Source of the DNA: Bacteroidales bacterium
GTDB taxonomy: Bacteria > Bacteroidota > Bacteroidia > Bacteroidales > UBA3824
Reading direction: 5' to 3'
Assembly: GCA_017541145.1 (NCBI GenBank)
Contig: JAFXZT010000156.1
Coordinates: forward strand, 1 to 64,000
DNA length: 64,000 nucleotides
Every line of letters begins with the position of its first letter. Positions within the stretch are counted from its first letter, which is position 1. This document shows, one piece after another, positions 44,682-53,764 of the stretch. The notes under the pieces were generated by a model. The model made no database searches. It saw only the letters and a program-made list of their open reading frames with translations, and was not told the DNA's origin. The position numbers and the translations under genes were made by a program.

Positions 44682-45539
44682 TTACAATTTTGAAATTTCT
44701 TCGGCGGTAAGACCTGTGTTTTCTGCAATAAAATTGATGTCAAGACCTGCGGCTTTTAGGTTGCGGGCAATTGTGATGGCTTTGGACATTTCACCTTCAG
44801 CACGACCTTCTGCACGACCTTCAGCACGTTCGTGTTCCAAAGCGGATTTTTCGGTGCTGACATCAAGCCAATATTTATCGTATGCCAACATCTCAGCGTC
44901 GGTAAATGCCGAAGCACGCAACATTTCTAATGCTTCACTTGTATCCTCGTTTTCAATAAGTTCCGGGTCTGCATCTATGGTGTTCTCATCAATTTCTGTT
45001 AAGAATTTAAGCCAAAGGTCGTGCATCTTTTTTACGGCACGGTTTTGTGGTTTAAAGTTTGGCAACACAATAAACACCATTGAAATATCAGTACGTTTAT
45101 CACCCTCATGTTGCTTGTTAGTAAGATAATACTCCTGAATATATTCTTCGTTACCGTAATTGAACCCGTTTTTGTCGTTTACAAGGCTCAAAGCGTAAAC
45201 ATCTTTTAAGTCGCTGAACGACATCCCTTTTTTCAATTGCTTGGTGTAAACAGCTGCTGCATTAAAAAGTGTACGGGCAAAAAATTCCGTGTTCCAATAC
45301 GACTGCATTTCAACGATAAATTTTCTGCCGTAATTGTCAGTGCAATATACATCAACAATGGAATATTTTTTAGCCGGAGTGTCCGGAATATTTTCGGGTG
45401 TAAGATATTCAACCGACTTAATCACCATTCCGTCGGGCAAGGGTAGCAACGCATTCAAAAGGCTCATCACCAAGTGTTTGTGTTGTCCGAATATTTTCTT
45501 GAAGGTTAAATCAGCCTTCGGGTCAAGATATTTTGGCAT
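44682..45539 (-). CDS. Rpn family PD-(D/E)XK nuclease / transposase-like protein
   Basis: 285 residues from the ATG at 45539; the frame is open further upstream but conservation begins at PKYLDPKADLTFKKIFG. The nuclease core is seen in KKYSIVDVYCTDNYGRKFIVEMQ, with Asp and Glu-x-Gln at the expected distance (about residues 61-77). The C-terminal part carries three ERAEGRAEGRAEGE-like repeats and a short helix-turn-helix-like end (NFIAENTGLTAEEISKL). Rpn proteins cut DNA and promote RecA-independent recombination. They are common, variable accessory genes in Bacteroidales. A perfect-stem terminator follows. Confidence 0.85.
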   Translation of the reverse strand: MPKYLDPKADLTFKKIFGQHKHLVMSLLNALLPLPDGMVIKSVEYLTPENIPDTPAKKYSIVDVYCTDNYGRKFIVEMQSYWNTEFFARTLFNAAAVYTKQLKKGMSFSDLKDVYALSLVNDKNGFNYGNEEYIQEYYLTNKQHEGDKRTDISMVFIVLPNFKPQNRAVKKMHDLWLKFLTEIDENTIDADPELIENEDTSEALEMLRASAFTDAEMLAYDKYWLDVSTEKSALEHERAEGRAEGRAEGEMSKAITIARNLKAAGLDINFIAENTGLTAEEISKL

Positions 45540-45620
45540 AATTGTATCGGTTTTGATTATCAACGGCAAAGGTAAATGATTTTTGAGAAATAAACAATCG
45601 TGAGAAAGAAAAATAAAAAA

Positions 45621-45648
45621 AGAGGCTGTCATTTTTGTGACAGCCTCT
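45621..45648 (-). terminator. Terminator of the TPR lipoprotein gene
   Basis: AGAGGCTGTCA and TGACAGCCTCT form an 11-bp perfect stem with a 6-nt loop, then seven T on the minus strand. It lies 30 nt after the stop codon. Confidence 0.9.
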
Positions 45649-45677
45649 AATATTGAGATTTTTCAAAAAAAATCTAA

Positions 45678-47456
45678 TTAGTCAACGATTGCTTTGAAAG
45701 AATCTTCTTCGAAGTAGCGGATGAATTCTACATCGAGTTTAGCGTATTCTTTAAGGTCAGCGTTTTTCTTGAATGCGCTCTTGAGGTTAGAGATTACACC
45801 GTCTTCGTTGTTGTTTTTAGCAGCAACGATAGCTTTCAAGTAGTCAACCCAACCGTCTTCTGATTCAACAGCATCGATTGTAGAAGAAGCACCAGAAGTG
45901 TTCTTGTTGAGGAGTTCAGCCAAAGATTTGTTGAAAGTAGGAGTTTGACCGAAGTTAGCAACTGCTTTAGCATATTCGCCTTCGCGGATGTTGATAACAC
46001 CCAAGTTGTAACCAGCTTCGTCAGAACCTAAGTTCTTAGCTTTGCTTAAATCTTCTTTAGCAGCGTTTGTATCACCGTTAGCCAAATCAATAACACCTAA
46101 GTTGTTGTAAATAGCTGATTGGTTAGCGTCTACAGCTTTAGCGCTTTCCAAAGCTGTTTTAGCGTTGTTGAGGTCGTTGTTTTTGATGTAGTTAACACCC
46201 AAGTTGTTGAAACCTCTCCAATCGTTAGGATATTTAGCTGTGTAATCGTTCAAGAGAGCGATTTTTGTATCTACGTCAAGATTTTCCAAGGTAGAAGTGT
46301 AAAGAGCTTCGTCTTGAGAAAGTTTATCTTTGTCGTTTTTAGCCAAGTCGATAAGTTCTGCTTCTGTTTTTTCTTTAGTTTCCAAAACAGCTTTGATTTC
46401 AGAACGACGGAGTTTAGGAAGAACAGAAGTCTTCAAACCGTTGTAAGCAGCAGAGATGTTTTTGATTTCGCGTTCACGAACATCAGGATCAGAATACATA
46501 GAAAGAACACGGAGGATAAGGTCTTTGTCTTTCAAATCAGAAGCTTCAGCTTCTTTCTTGAAACCTTCCCAGTCTTCTGCTTGAGTTGTCTGACGAGTGA
46601 TGATATCGCTTGTACCTTCAACTTTCTTCAAAGTTTCTTTAGCGAATTTTTCACCTGCTTTACCACGACCGTCTACCAAGTTTTCGTTCATATCGGTAGG
46701 ACCATCAGGAGAAGCGTAAGATGCAACTTCGATTGATTTGATCTTTGTATTAGCATCGTTTGCAGCAGCTTGTACGTTAGAAACGAATGTTGCTACGTCA
46801 GCTTTCTTCTGTTCTTTTTTGTCAAGAGCAGCTTTCTGCATAGGATAATACATTGTCAAATCTTTGGTTTCGTAACTTGCTGTAGGTTTAGCAATTTTAG
46901 CTTCTACAGTTCTTGCAGAACCTTTTGAATCTGCTGTCTGGCCTACTGTGCCGTTGTCTACTTTCAAACCTTCTTCAACCAACAATGGAGTTACGTTGAT
47001 ACCGTCGCCGATTTTGATATCTGCTACGTCTACAGTTTCAGAACCTTTTGTAGCTTTCAAAGAAAGCATAAGGTCTGATCTTCTGTATGGATCAGAGTAA
47101 TCGATTGTGTCTTGATAAGTGTAAGAACCACCTGCTTTGAAAGGAATTACTGTGTTGTTGTCTTTTACTTTCTCACCTTGGAGTGTTGCAGGCTTCATCT
47201 TTGTTTCATCAGAAGTTGTTTCTGATTTTACTGATGGTGTGCAAACTAAATAAGCTTTCTTGTCGAAGTATTTAGCAGGGAATGTTACTGTAATGCTTAC
47301 AGGAACTTTACCGGCGTGCATTTCCAATGGATTTGGAGTAATACTGCGTCCAATAGAATTAGCGTTATCAGCCATCTTCTTAAGGCCATTACAACCTCCG
47401 GCTACGAAAGCTGTTGCAATCATCAATGCCAGATAGTTAACAGTTACTTTTTTCAT
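45678..47456 (-). CDS. TPR-repeat lipoprotein with OmpA-like segment
   Basis: 592 residues. Type II signal peptide with lipobox FVAGGC (Cys22). The first third is beta-rich (VPVSITVTFPAKYFDKKAYLV). An OmpA-like segment follows near 235-280 (IKSIEVASYASPDGPTDMNENL). The last third is made of tetratricopeptide-like helices (GFNNLGVNYIKNNDLNNAKT, YNNLGVIDLANGDTNAAKED, AGYNLGVINIREGEYAKAV). It is probably an abundant outer-membrane lipoprotein that binds peptidoglycan or partners. Codons are unusually uniform (mostly GCT, AAA and GAA), hinting at high expression. Function in detail unknown. Confidence 0.82.
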   Translation of the reverse strand: MKKVTVNYLALMIATAFVAGGCNGLKKMADNANSIGRSITPNPLEMHAGKVPVSITVTFPAKYFDKKAYLVCTPSVKSETTSDETKMKPATLQGEKVKDNNTVIPFKAGGSYTYQDTIDYSDPYRRSDLMLSLKATKGSETVDVADIKIGDGINVTPLLVEEGLKVDNGTVGQTADSKGSARTVEAKIAKPTASYETKDLTMYYPMQKAALDKKEQKKADVATFVSNVQAAANDANTKIKSIEVASYASPDGPTDMNENLVDGRGKAGEKFAKETLKKVEGTSDIITRQTTQAEDWEGFKKEAEASDLKDKDLILRVLSMYSDPDVREREIKNISAAYNGLKTSVLPKLRRSEIKAVLETKEKTEAELIDLAKNDKDKLSQDEALYTSTLENLDVDTKIALLNDYTAKYPNDWRGFNNLGVNYIKNNDLNNAKTALESAKAVDANQSAIYNNLGVIDLANGDTNAAKEDLSKAKNLGSDEAGYNLGVINIREGEYAKAVANFGQTPTFNKSLAELLNKNTSGASSTIDAVESEDGWVDYLKAIVAAKNNNEDGVISNLKSAFKKNADLKEYAKLDVEFIRYFEEDSFKAIVD

Positions 47457-47505
47457 AATTACTACTACAATTTATTTATTATATGTGTTTCAATTTTTAA
47501 TTCCG

Positions 47506-47513
47506 CAAAATTA
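47506..47513 (-). promoter_or_regulatory. -7 box of the TPR lipoprotein promoter
   Basis: TAATTTTG on the minus strand (47513-47506), about 50 nt upstream of the start codon. A TTTG lies 17 nt further upstream, shorter than usual. Confidence 0.5.
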
Positions 47514-47540
47514 TAAATTTTTTTTTTAATCAAAAAAAAA

Positions 47541-48029
47541 CTATAATATTTTTCCGCTTTTTGCTTGTCGGCGTTCTTTGATACCGCCTATTATGCTACC
47601 GGTTATCCAAAATATCACCGTAATCAGACAAAATGCGATTTTCGCGGTTTCCAAATTTACTATTGCAAATTTCGATACTAATGCTGCTATTGTCAATCCA
47701 ATTATCAAGCCAAAAAATGTATATAGTGCTTTTTGCCAGCCTTTTCTTCTGTATCCGTGTACTTTTATCAAATGATTTGTTATACCTTCTACAGCCTCCT
47801 CCAACTCTTTTTTGCCTTTTGAACCGGACTGAATTTGGGCAGGATAATTTCGCGACAAAGTTAATAATAATTCCAGATTTCCAACACATTCTTGGCATTT
47901 TATTCTTTCTTTTTCTGTCGCGTCGGCTAATGTGTTTAGAAAATCAATATTGTAGAACACATAATCTTTTTTGTTTATACTGCCTGCATTGTCTTCGATG
48001 TTCTTTTTTATCTCTTCTTTTGATGCCAT
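47541..48029 (-). CDS. Hypothetical membrane protein
   Basis: 162 residues. The N-terminal 95 residues are soluble and helical with a CQEC pair (RIKCQECVGNLELLLTLSRN near 42-61). Two membrane helices follow at about 101-120 (LYTFFGLIIGLTIAALVS) and 130-150 (IAFCLITVIFWITGSIIGG), and the end is Lys/Arg-rich, so both ends are likely cytoplasmic. I do not recognise the family. It is divergent from the metallo-hydrolase gene next door. Confidence 0.65.
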   Translation of the reverse strand: MASKEEIKKNIEDNAGSINKKDYVFYNIDFLNTLADATEKERIKCQECVGNLELLLTLSRNYPAQIQSGSKGKKELEEAVEGITNHLIKVHGYRRKGWQKALYTFFGLIIGLTIAALVSKFAIVNLETAKIAFCLITVIFWITGSIIGGIKERRQAKSGKIL

Positions 48030-48095
48030 ACTGTTAATCTTTTATCAAATTTTAATCCAAAATTACATATTTATATTCAAATCTGTAAATTTTTT

Positions 48096-48103
48096 TAATT
48101 TTG
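48096..48103 (+). promoter_or_regulatory. -7 box of the metallo-hydrolase promoter
   Basis: TAATTTTG, 17 nt before the ATG at 48121. It lies inside a longer open frame that begins at 47971 and so supports the later start. Confidence 0.5.
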
Positions 48104-48120
48104 TGGAAAATTATTTGGTT

Positions 48121-48882
48121 ATGAAAGTTACTTTCTTAGGTACAGGTACTTCTATGGGGGTTCCCATTATTGGTTGTAAATGTGAGATTTGTCAATCGCA
48201 AAATCCCAAAGATCAGCGTTTTAGAAGCTCGGTTCTTGTTTCGGTTGACAATAAAAATTTTATTGTGGATACCGGTCCTGATTTTAGGATGCAATGTCTG
48301 AAAAATCATGTGCAACATATTGATGCTGTGCTTATTACTCATATTCACCGCGATCATATTGCTGGGTTGGACGATATCAGACCGTTTTGTTATCAGCAAA
48401 AGGCTTTTATTCCGGTTTACGGCTCTGAGTATGTTTGTCAACGTTTGGAACGTGATTTCTCGTATTGTTTCGGCGAAAACAGGTATCCGGGAGTGCCGGA
48501 TATTGAGCTTCATCGTATTGATGATCAGCCTTTTGAGGTGCTTGGCGTAAAGGTGGTTCCTATTATTGTAATGCATGCCAAAATGAAAGTGGATGCTTAT
48601 CGGTTTGATAATTTTACGTATATTACTGATGCAAGTTTTATCAGTGAAGAATCTGTAAAAAAAATAGAAGGTACGGAATATCTTGTGGTTAATGCTTTGC
48701 GCAAAGAGCCGCATCCTTCGCATTTTACACTTCAGCAGGCTTTGGATCTGATTTCGCGTATTAATCCCAAACATGCTTGGATTACTCATGTGGGACATAC
48801 TTTGGGTTTTTATGATGAGGTACAAGCATCTTTGCCTGAGAATGTTACGCTTGCTTACGATGGTTTGCAGGTAGAATTTTAG
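48121..48882 (+). CDS. MBL-fold metallo-hydrolase (PhnP-like)
   Basis: 253 residues from the ATG at 48121, where the conserved start KVTFLGTGTSMGVPIIGC begins. The frame is open upstream to 47971, but that part is hydrophobic low-complexity and precedes the -7 box. The metal site is TH-x-H-x-DH (H74, H76, D78, H79), followed by DTGPDFR and the C-terminal HVGH. A C-x-C-x-x-C cluster near residues 18-23 is shared with PhnP, which binds a structural zinc. The family cleaves phosphodiesters, such as cyclic ribose phosphates. The natural substrate is unknown. Confidence 0.88.
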   Translation: MKVTFLGTGTSMGVPIIGCKCEICQSQNPKDQRFRSSVLVSVDNKNFIVDTGPDFRMQCLKNHVQHIDAVLITHIHRDHIAGLDDIRPFCYQQKAFIPVYGSEYVCQRLERDFSYCFGENRYPGVPDIELHRIDDQPFEVLGVKVVPIIVMHAKMKVDAYRFDNFTYITDASFISEESVKKIEGTEYLVVNALRKEPHPSHFTLQQALDLISRINPKHAWITHVGHTLGFYDEVQASLPENVTLAYDGLQVEF

Positions 48883-48943
48883 TTAAAAAAAATTAAAATG
48901 AAAAATTGACTTCTTTTAGTATTAGTTTTGTTTGCTTTTAGTT

Positions 48944-50191
48944 ATGGAAATTGTAACATTAATTTTAATCAGTATATTCGCAATAATCTCGTTGTTGGGA
49001 TTTTTTTTAACAAAACAGCAGCTTCGTGAGTTGCGTGGCGAAATCGAAAGGTTGGAAGACGTAGTTTCCGAGGAATTTGATACTTCGCGGCGTGACCGTC
49101 AAAATTCTGAATCTCAATCTCGTATTGAGATGGGAGCTCAATTTAGACTTATGGGTGAATCGGTGGGGCGTAATGTGGATGCGTTGGCTCAATCTCAAAA
49201 AATTCAATTGCAATTGTTTTCTGAACGATTGAAAGAATTACATGTTCTTTTTGCAGCATCTGCTCAAGCCAACCGCGATGAAACTACTAAGGCTTTGAAA
49301 GAAATTAGAGAAGAAACCCGTCTTAAACTTGATGAAATTAAAAATATTGTTGATGACAAACTTAAAGAAACTATTGAAACTCGTTTTGATAAATCTTTTA
49401 AGTTGATTAGCGAACGTTTGGAGCAAGTTTCTAAAGGTTTAGGCGAAATGCACGGTTTGGCAGAAGGTGTTACCGATTTGAAAAAAGTATTATCCAATGT
49501 TAAAACCCGAGGAAACATGGGTGAGGTGGAACTTGGAAATATTTTAGAGCAAATTCTTAGTCCTGAGCAATATATCGTAAATGCTTGTGTAGAAGAAGAT
49601 TCGCAACGTAGAGTAGAATTTGCGGTAAAACTGCCGGGTTCCGATCCTGACGGCAAACCTGTTCTGTTGCCGATAGATTCTAAATTCCCTATTGAAGATT
49701 ATCAGCGTTTGATTGAAGCTTACGACAATGGTGGCGACATCGAAAAAGAAGGTCGTAATTTTGAAATTTCTGTAAAAAGATGCGCTGCTGAAATCAATAG
49801 TAAATATATAATGCCGCCTTCTACTACAGATTTTGCAATTATGTTTGTACCAACCGAAGGTCTTTATGCTGAAATTTTGCGTAGAACCGGATTGTTTGAA
49901 ACATTACGCCGTGATTACAAAATTACAGTAACAGGTCCTGCCAATTTAGCAGCATTTCTTTCTAGTTTACAAATGGGATTCAGAACATTGGCAATCGAAA
50001 AACGCAGTTCTGAAGTTTGGAAACTGTTATCACAAGTAAAAACCGAATTTTCCAACTTTGGTGATGTGCTCGACAAAACTCGTAAAAAGCTTAACGAAGC
50101 TGCTAACGTTATTGATTCGGCAGGCGTTCGTAGTCGTGCTATAGAAAGACGTTTGCGTGATGTAGAAAACTTTAATGCTCTGGACGAATAA
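48944..50191 (+). CDS. rmuC: DNA recombination protein RmuC
   Basis: 415 residues from the ATG at 48944; the frame also opens 12 nt earlier at a TTG. One N-terminal membrane helix (about 2-24, IVTLILISIFAIISLLGFFL), a long coiled coil (about 30-180) and the RmuC nuclease-like domain (about 185-380), with RGNMGEVELGNILEQIL, LPIDSKFPIEDYQRL and FVPTEGLYAEIL. RmuC limits inversions and other repeat-driven rearrangements, perhaps as a nuclease. It has a -7 box TAGTTTTG at 48923-48930. It is a single gene between the hydrolase and the feo locus. Confidence 0.93.
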   Translation: MEIVTLILISIFAIISLLGFFLTKQQLRELRGEIERLEDVVSEEFDTSRRDRQNSESQSRIEMGAQFRLMGESVGRNVDALAQSQKIQLQLFSERLKELHVLFAASAQANRDETTKALKEIREETRLKLDEIKNIVDDKLKETIETRFDKSFKLISERLEQVSKGLGEMHGLAEGVTDLKKVLSNVKTRGNMGEVELGNILEQILSPEQYIVNACVEEDSQRRVEFAVKLPGSDPDGKPVLLPIDSKFPIEDYQRLIEAYDNGGDIEKEGRNFEISVKRCAAEINSKYIMPPSTTDFAIMFVPTEGLYAEILRRTGLFETLRRDYKITVTGPANLAAFLSSLQMGFRTLAIEKRSSEVWKLLSQVKTEFSNFGDVLDKTRKKLNEAANVIDSAGVRSRAIERRLRDVENFNALDE

Positions 50192-50264
50192 TTGTTGTGA
50201 TGTTAAATTATTACGATACCCAAAATTAAGTATTATTTAATTATCAAAATACCTACTTTTGAGT

Positions 50265-50296
50265 ATTGCGGACTATTTTTTGACTTTGTATTTTTG
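50265..50296 (+). promoter_or_regulatory. Promoter of the feo operon
   Basis: ATTG (50265-50268), 20 nt, TATTTTTG (50289-50296), 27 nt before the ATG. An AT-only inverted repeat AATTAA-N7-TTAATT lies just upstream at 50224-50242, a possible iron-regulator site (inference). Confidence 0.6.
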
Positions 50297-50323
50297 TAGC
50301 TGTATTTTTATAATTATATCGGT

Positions 50324-52861
50324 ATGAATCTCAGTGAAGTTGAAATTGGTAGTGATGCCATAATTACCAAAGTAATAGGTCGCGGTACATTCCGCAAACG
50401 TATTATGGAAATGGGTTTTGTAAAAGGTAAACATGTTCATGTTGTAAAAAAAGCTCCTTTTAACGATCCTATTGAATACGAAATTATGGGATATCATGTT
50501 TCGCTAAGACGTAGTGAGTCTAAGATGATTGAGGTTGTTACGATGGAACATATTGCCAAATCATCTTTGGAAGAGGGAAATCATGAACTTACTTTTGAAC
50601 AACTTGTTGAAAATGAACTGAAAGACCATGGCAATGTTATTAATGTCGGTCTTGTGGGAAATCCTAATTGCGGTAAAACTACTTTCTATAATTTTGCTTC
50701 CGGTAGTAAAGAGAGAGTCGGAAATTATTCAGGAGTTACTGTTGATGCCAAAACGGCAAAATTTGTTTACAAGGATTATATTTTTAATATTACCGATTTG
50801 CCTGGTACATATTCATTAACCGCTTATTCTGCCGAAGAACTTTATGTAAGACGTTTTATAACAGAACAATCTCCGGATATTATTATCAACATGTTGGATG
50901 CTAGTAACTTGGAACGTAATATGTATCTTACTACCCAACTTATTGATATGGATGTAAAAGTGGTGGCAGCACTTAATATGTACGACGAATTGGAGGCTCG
51001 TGGCGACAAACTGGATTATGTTTCGCTCGGTAGAATGCTTGGTATTCCATTCGTGCCCGTTATTAGTAATAAGGGAAAAGGGTTTGGTGTTTTGTTTGAC
51101 ACTATTATTAATATATTCGAAGACAAATCTTCTACTTATCGGCATATTCATATCAATTATGGTAACGATATCGAAAAATCAATTAAAAATATTCAAGATA
51201 AGATTTATCAACATAATGATAATGAAATCTTTATGAGAATACCTTCGCGCTTTATGGCTCTGAAACTTCTTGAAAAAGATTCCGAGATTGAACGTATTGT
51301 TCTTAATAATTCAGCGCAAGGAAGTCATACACACGGCAACAGTTCAGAAGCTCATATCGACGAACCGTCTTGTATTATCAATCAAACAAAAATTGAAATC
51401 AAAAATCTGGAGGCTGCTTATAATGCTGATACAGAATCTGTTATTACTGATATCCGTTACGGTTTTATAAACGGCGCTTTGGCAGAAACTCTCAAGATAG
51501 GAAATGTCAACACCAGAAAATTTACTGATAAAATTGATAAGGTAATAACACACAAATTTTTAGGATTCCCGATTTTCTTGTTTGTGATTTTCATGATGTT
51601 TGAGGTTACATTCATTGTCGGACAATATCCGATGGATTGGATCGGGATGTTTGTTGATTGGTTGGGCGGTATCGTAAAAGATAATTTGGACGACGGTATG
51701 CTGAAAGATTTACTCGTGGACGGTATTATCGGCGGGGTAGGAGGTGTTATTGTATTTTTACCTAACATCGTTTTACTTTTTATGTTCATATCTTTTATGG
51801 AAGACTCCGGATATATGGCTCGAGTTGCTTTTTTGATGGACAAGATAATGCATAAAATCGGTCTTCACGGCAAATCGTTTATACCGTTGATTATGGGTTT
51901 CGGGTGCAATGTGCCCTCTGTAATGGCAACTCGTACTCTTGAAAACCGTAGTGACAGGTTGTTGACTATGATGATAAGTCCGTATATGAGTTGTTCGGCA
52001 AGATTACCGCTGTATACTGTTATCGTCGGAGCTTTTTTTGCTCAACATCAGGCAATTGTTACAACATCTGTTTATGCAATCGGAATTTTTGTTGCTTGTC
52101 TTACAGCAATTTTGTTACGTAAAACTACATTCAAAAGTCAAGATGCACCTTTTGTAATGGAACTGCCGCCTTACCGTATTCCTACTTTGAAAAGTGTTTT
52201 GGTTCACATGTGGGAAAAATCAGTTCAGTATCTCAAGAAAATGGGCGGTATTATTCTTATTGCTTCAATTATTATTTGGGCTTTAGGATATTTCCCGATG
52301 TCAACTCCAGAAACTGAATCTTTAAAAAACAAGATGGCAGTTTTGCAAGACAGATATGATTCTAAAATTGCTAATCTTTCGGATGAAACTTTGATTGAAA
52401 ATACTATCAAAGAGAGAGATAGCATATTGACTATCAAAGAGGCTGAATATAATTATTTACGTCAAGAATGCAGTTATATCGGCAGAATCGGAAAATTTGT
52501 AGAACCTGTACTCCAACCTCTTGGATTTAATTGGAAATTGGGAATTTCTATTTTCACCGGTATTGCAGCCAAAGAAATAGTTGTTTCTACAATGGGAGTG
52601 TTGTATCACTCCGAAACCGATGATACACAATCATTAGCAGAAAAAATATCTAACGACAAAACTTCAGATTTGCCGTTGACACCATACGCGGCTTTCGGCT
52701 TTATGATTTTTGTATTGATATATTTCCCTTGTATTGCTACGGCAGTTGCTATGGCGAAAGAATCCGGTACAGCAAAATGGGTACTTATTTCAGTTGCATA
52801 TAGTATTACAATTGCGTGGTTGTTAGCATTTGCAATTAATTCAATCGGTAAGATGTTTTAA
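50324..52861 (+). CDS. feoB: Fe(II) transporter, FeoA-FeoB fusion
   Basis: 845 residues. The FeoA SH3-like domain covers 1-72, the FeoB G domain about 105-265 with G1 GNPNCGKTT (112-120), DLPGTYSL (about 154-161) and NMYD, and the membrane part from about 415, with FLPNIVLLFMFISFMEDSGYM and GFGCNVPSVMATRTLE. Between G domain and membrane part is an insert with SHTHGNSSEAHIDEPSC (about 330-346), rich in His and acids, that could bind metal. The protein takes up ferrous iron at the inner membrane. Fusion of FeoA and FeoB is common in Bacteroidetes. A Cys-rich small protein gene follows after 1 nt. Confidence 0.95.
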   Translation: MNLSEVEIGSDAIITKVIGRGTFRKRIMEMGFVKGKHVHVVKKAPFNDPIEYEIMGYHVSLRRSESKMIEVVTMEHIAKSSLEEGNHELTFEQLVENELKDHGNVINVGLVGNPNCGKTTFYNFASGSKERVGNYSGVTVDAKTAKFVYKDYIFNITDLPGTYSLTAYSAEELYVRRFITEQSPDIIINMLDASNLERNMYLTTQLIDMDVKVVAALNMYDELEARGDKLDYVSLGRMLGIPFVPVISNKGKGFGVLFDTIINIFEDKSSTYRHIHINYGNDIEKSIKNIQDKIYQHNDNEIFMRIPSRFMALKLLEKDSEIERIVLNNSAQGSHTHGNSSEAHIDEPSCIINQTKIEIKNLEAAYNADTESVITDIRYGFINGALAETLKIGNVNTRKFTDKIDKVITHKFLGFPIFLFVIFMMFEVTFIVGQYPMDWIGMFVDWLGGIVKDNLDDGMLKDLLVDGIIGGVGGVIVFLPNIVLLFMFISFMEDSGYMARVAFLMDKIMHKIGLHGKSFIPLIMGFGCNVPSVMATRTLENRSDRLLTMMISPYMSCSARLPLYTVIVGAFFAQHQAIVTTSVYAIGIFVACLTAILLRKTTFKSQDAPFVMELPPYRIPTLKSVLVHMWEKSVQYLKKMGGIILIASIIIWALGYFPMSTPETESLKNKMAVLQDRYDSKIANLSDETLIENTIKERDSILTIKEAEYNYLRQECSYIGRIGKFVEPVLQPLGFNWKLGISIFTGIAAKEIVVSTMGVLYHSETDDTQSLAEKISNDKTSDLPLTPYAAFGFMIFVLIYFPCIATAVAMAKESGTAKWVLISVAYSITIAWLLAFAINSIGKMF

Positions 52862-52862
52862 G

Positions 52863-52991
52863 ATGTGGCAGGAGATAATAACATATATATTGATTTTAAT
52901 ATCAGTAATTTACGTTTTATGCAAAATCGTATCGTTGTTTCGTAAAAAAAATAAAGATTGTTGTTGCGGACATTGCATAAAACGTAAATAA
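52863..52991 (+). CDS. FeoB-associated Cys-rich membrane protein
   Basis: 42 residues: a membrane helix at about 6-25 (ITYILILISVIYVLCKIV) followed by a basic stretch and the cluster D-C-C-C-G-H-C-I. This matches the small Cys-rich proteins found behind feoB in many bacteria. It begins 1 nt after the feoB stop, so translation is likely coupled. It may hand over or sense iron at the membrane (inference). Confidence 0.8.
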   Translation: MWQEIITYILILISVIYVLCKIVSLFRKKNKDCCCGHCIKRK

Positions 52992-53036
52992 ACTGATTTA
53001 ATTTTCGCAAGCGATTTAATAACGAAAAGTACTAAA

Positions 53037-53056
53037 TTCATGTAAGTCTACATGAA
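53037..53056. repeat. Short hairpin and dispersed intergenic element
   Basis: TTCATGTA and TACATGAA form an 8-bp stem around AGTC. It is followed by ACCACGGAGTGGT (53067-53079) and GGGGATGTAAACCGTAGG (53091-53108), both related to elements near 28.4 and 40.1 kb. Confidence 0.5.
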
Positions 53057-53142
53057 TGCGATGTAACCACGGAGTGGTGTTTGAATATCGATGGGGATGT
53101 AAACCGTAGGTTTTAAATCCCCGGAATGATAAAATGCTTTTT

Positions 53143-53181
53143 AAATCCTCGGAATAATTGAATGATAAAATCCGAGGATTT
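53143..53181. terminator. Bidirectional terminator between feo operon and small membrane gene
   Basis: AAATCCTCGGA (53143-53153) pairs with TCCGAGGATTT (53171-53181), with T-rich ends on both strands. Confidence 0.75.
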
Positions 53182-53207
53182 TTAAAATCTTGTAATTTAA
53201 AAATCCG

Positions 53208-53471
53208 TTATTGCAATTCTTTTTTGTTCTTTTTGAATTTTGCTTTTAATCTTTTGATACCTTCTGCACCAAGAATTGTAAGACCTCCGTATTGAAATGT
53301 TTTGGCAAGTCCGAACAATATTACCCATAATACACCTTTGGTTTGTGCAGAGAGTGAATCAAATGTTGCCTGATAAAAAGATAAGATGTAAAAAGGTATG
53401 CAAAGTGATAAAACAATTACACCTGTTTTGAAGGATAGACCTTGTAAAAATTCCTTGATTTTTTTAATCAT
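53208..53471 (-). CDS. Small conserved membrane protein
   Basis: 87 residues with two membrane helices: about 15-33 (TGVIVLSLCIPFYILSFY) and about 45-70 (GVLWVILFGLAKTFQYGGLTILG), and a Lys-rich C-terminus. The segments KGVLW and AKTFQYGGLTILG-EG resemble a small protein conserved in Bacteroidales, with no assigned function that I know of. A -7 box TACTTTTG lies on the minus strand at 53555-53548, giving a leader of about 70 nt. Confidence 0.75.
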   Translation of the reverse strand: MIKKIKEFLQGLSFKTGVIVLSLCIPFYILSFYQATFDSLSAQTKGVLWVILFGLAKTFQYGGLTILGAEGIKRLKAKFKKNKKELQ

Positions 53472-53717
53472 TTCTGTTTATTTATTATTGGTTTATATTA
53501 TAGAAAATCAGATTTTTGATAGAATAATTTGTTAATTAAAGTTTTTGCAAAAGTATATATTTCCCGTTAATAATCATTTAGTTGTTATAATATTTTTATA
53601 TGATATTTCTATAAAAGATGTTAAAAAAAATATCGGGTATTATACAGAGATAGTGGTTTTGATGAGACCTTTTTATAAATGTTGAATTTTTTGTTTTCCA
53701 AAAAAACATTTTTTTCC

Positions 53718-53725
53718 TATCTTTG
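53718..53725 (+). promoter_or_regulatory. -7 box of the purF-like promoter
   Basis: TATCTTTG, 39 nt before the ATG at 53765. The -33 region is T-rich; the nearest TTTG is at 53690-53693, 24 nt away. Confidence 0.5.
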
Positions 53726-53764
53726 CCGCAGTAAATCAATCAAAACAATCATAACTTCTAAATA

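Noticed and set aside
47971..48120. N-terminal extension of the metallo-hydrolase
   Set aside because: Hydrophobic low-complexity reading that contains the -7 box and lies before the conserved start of the family.
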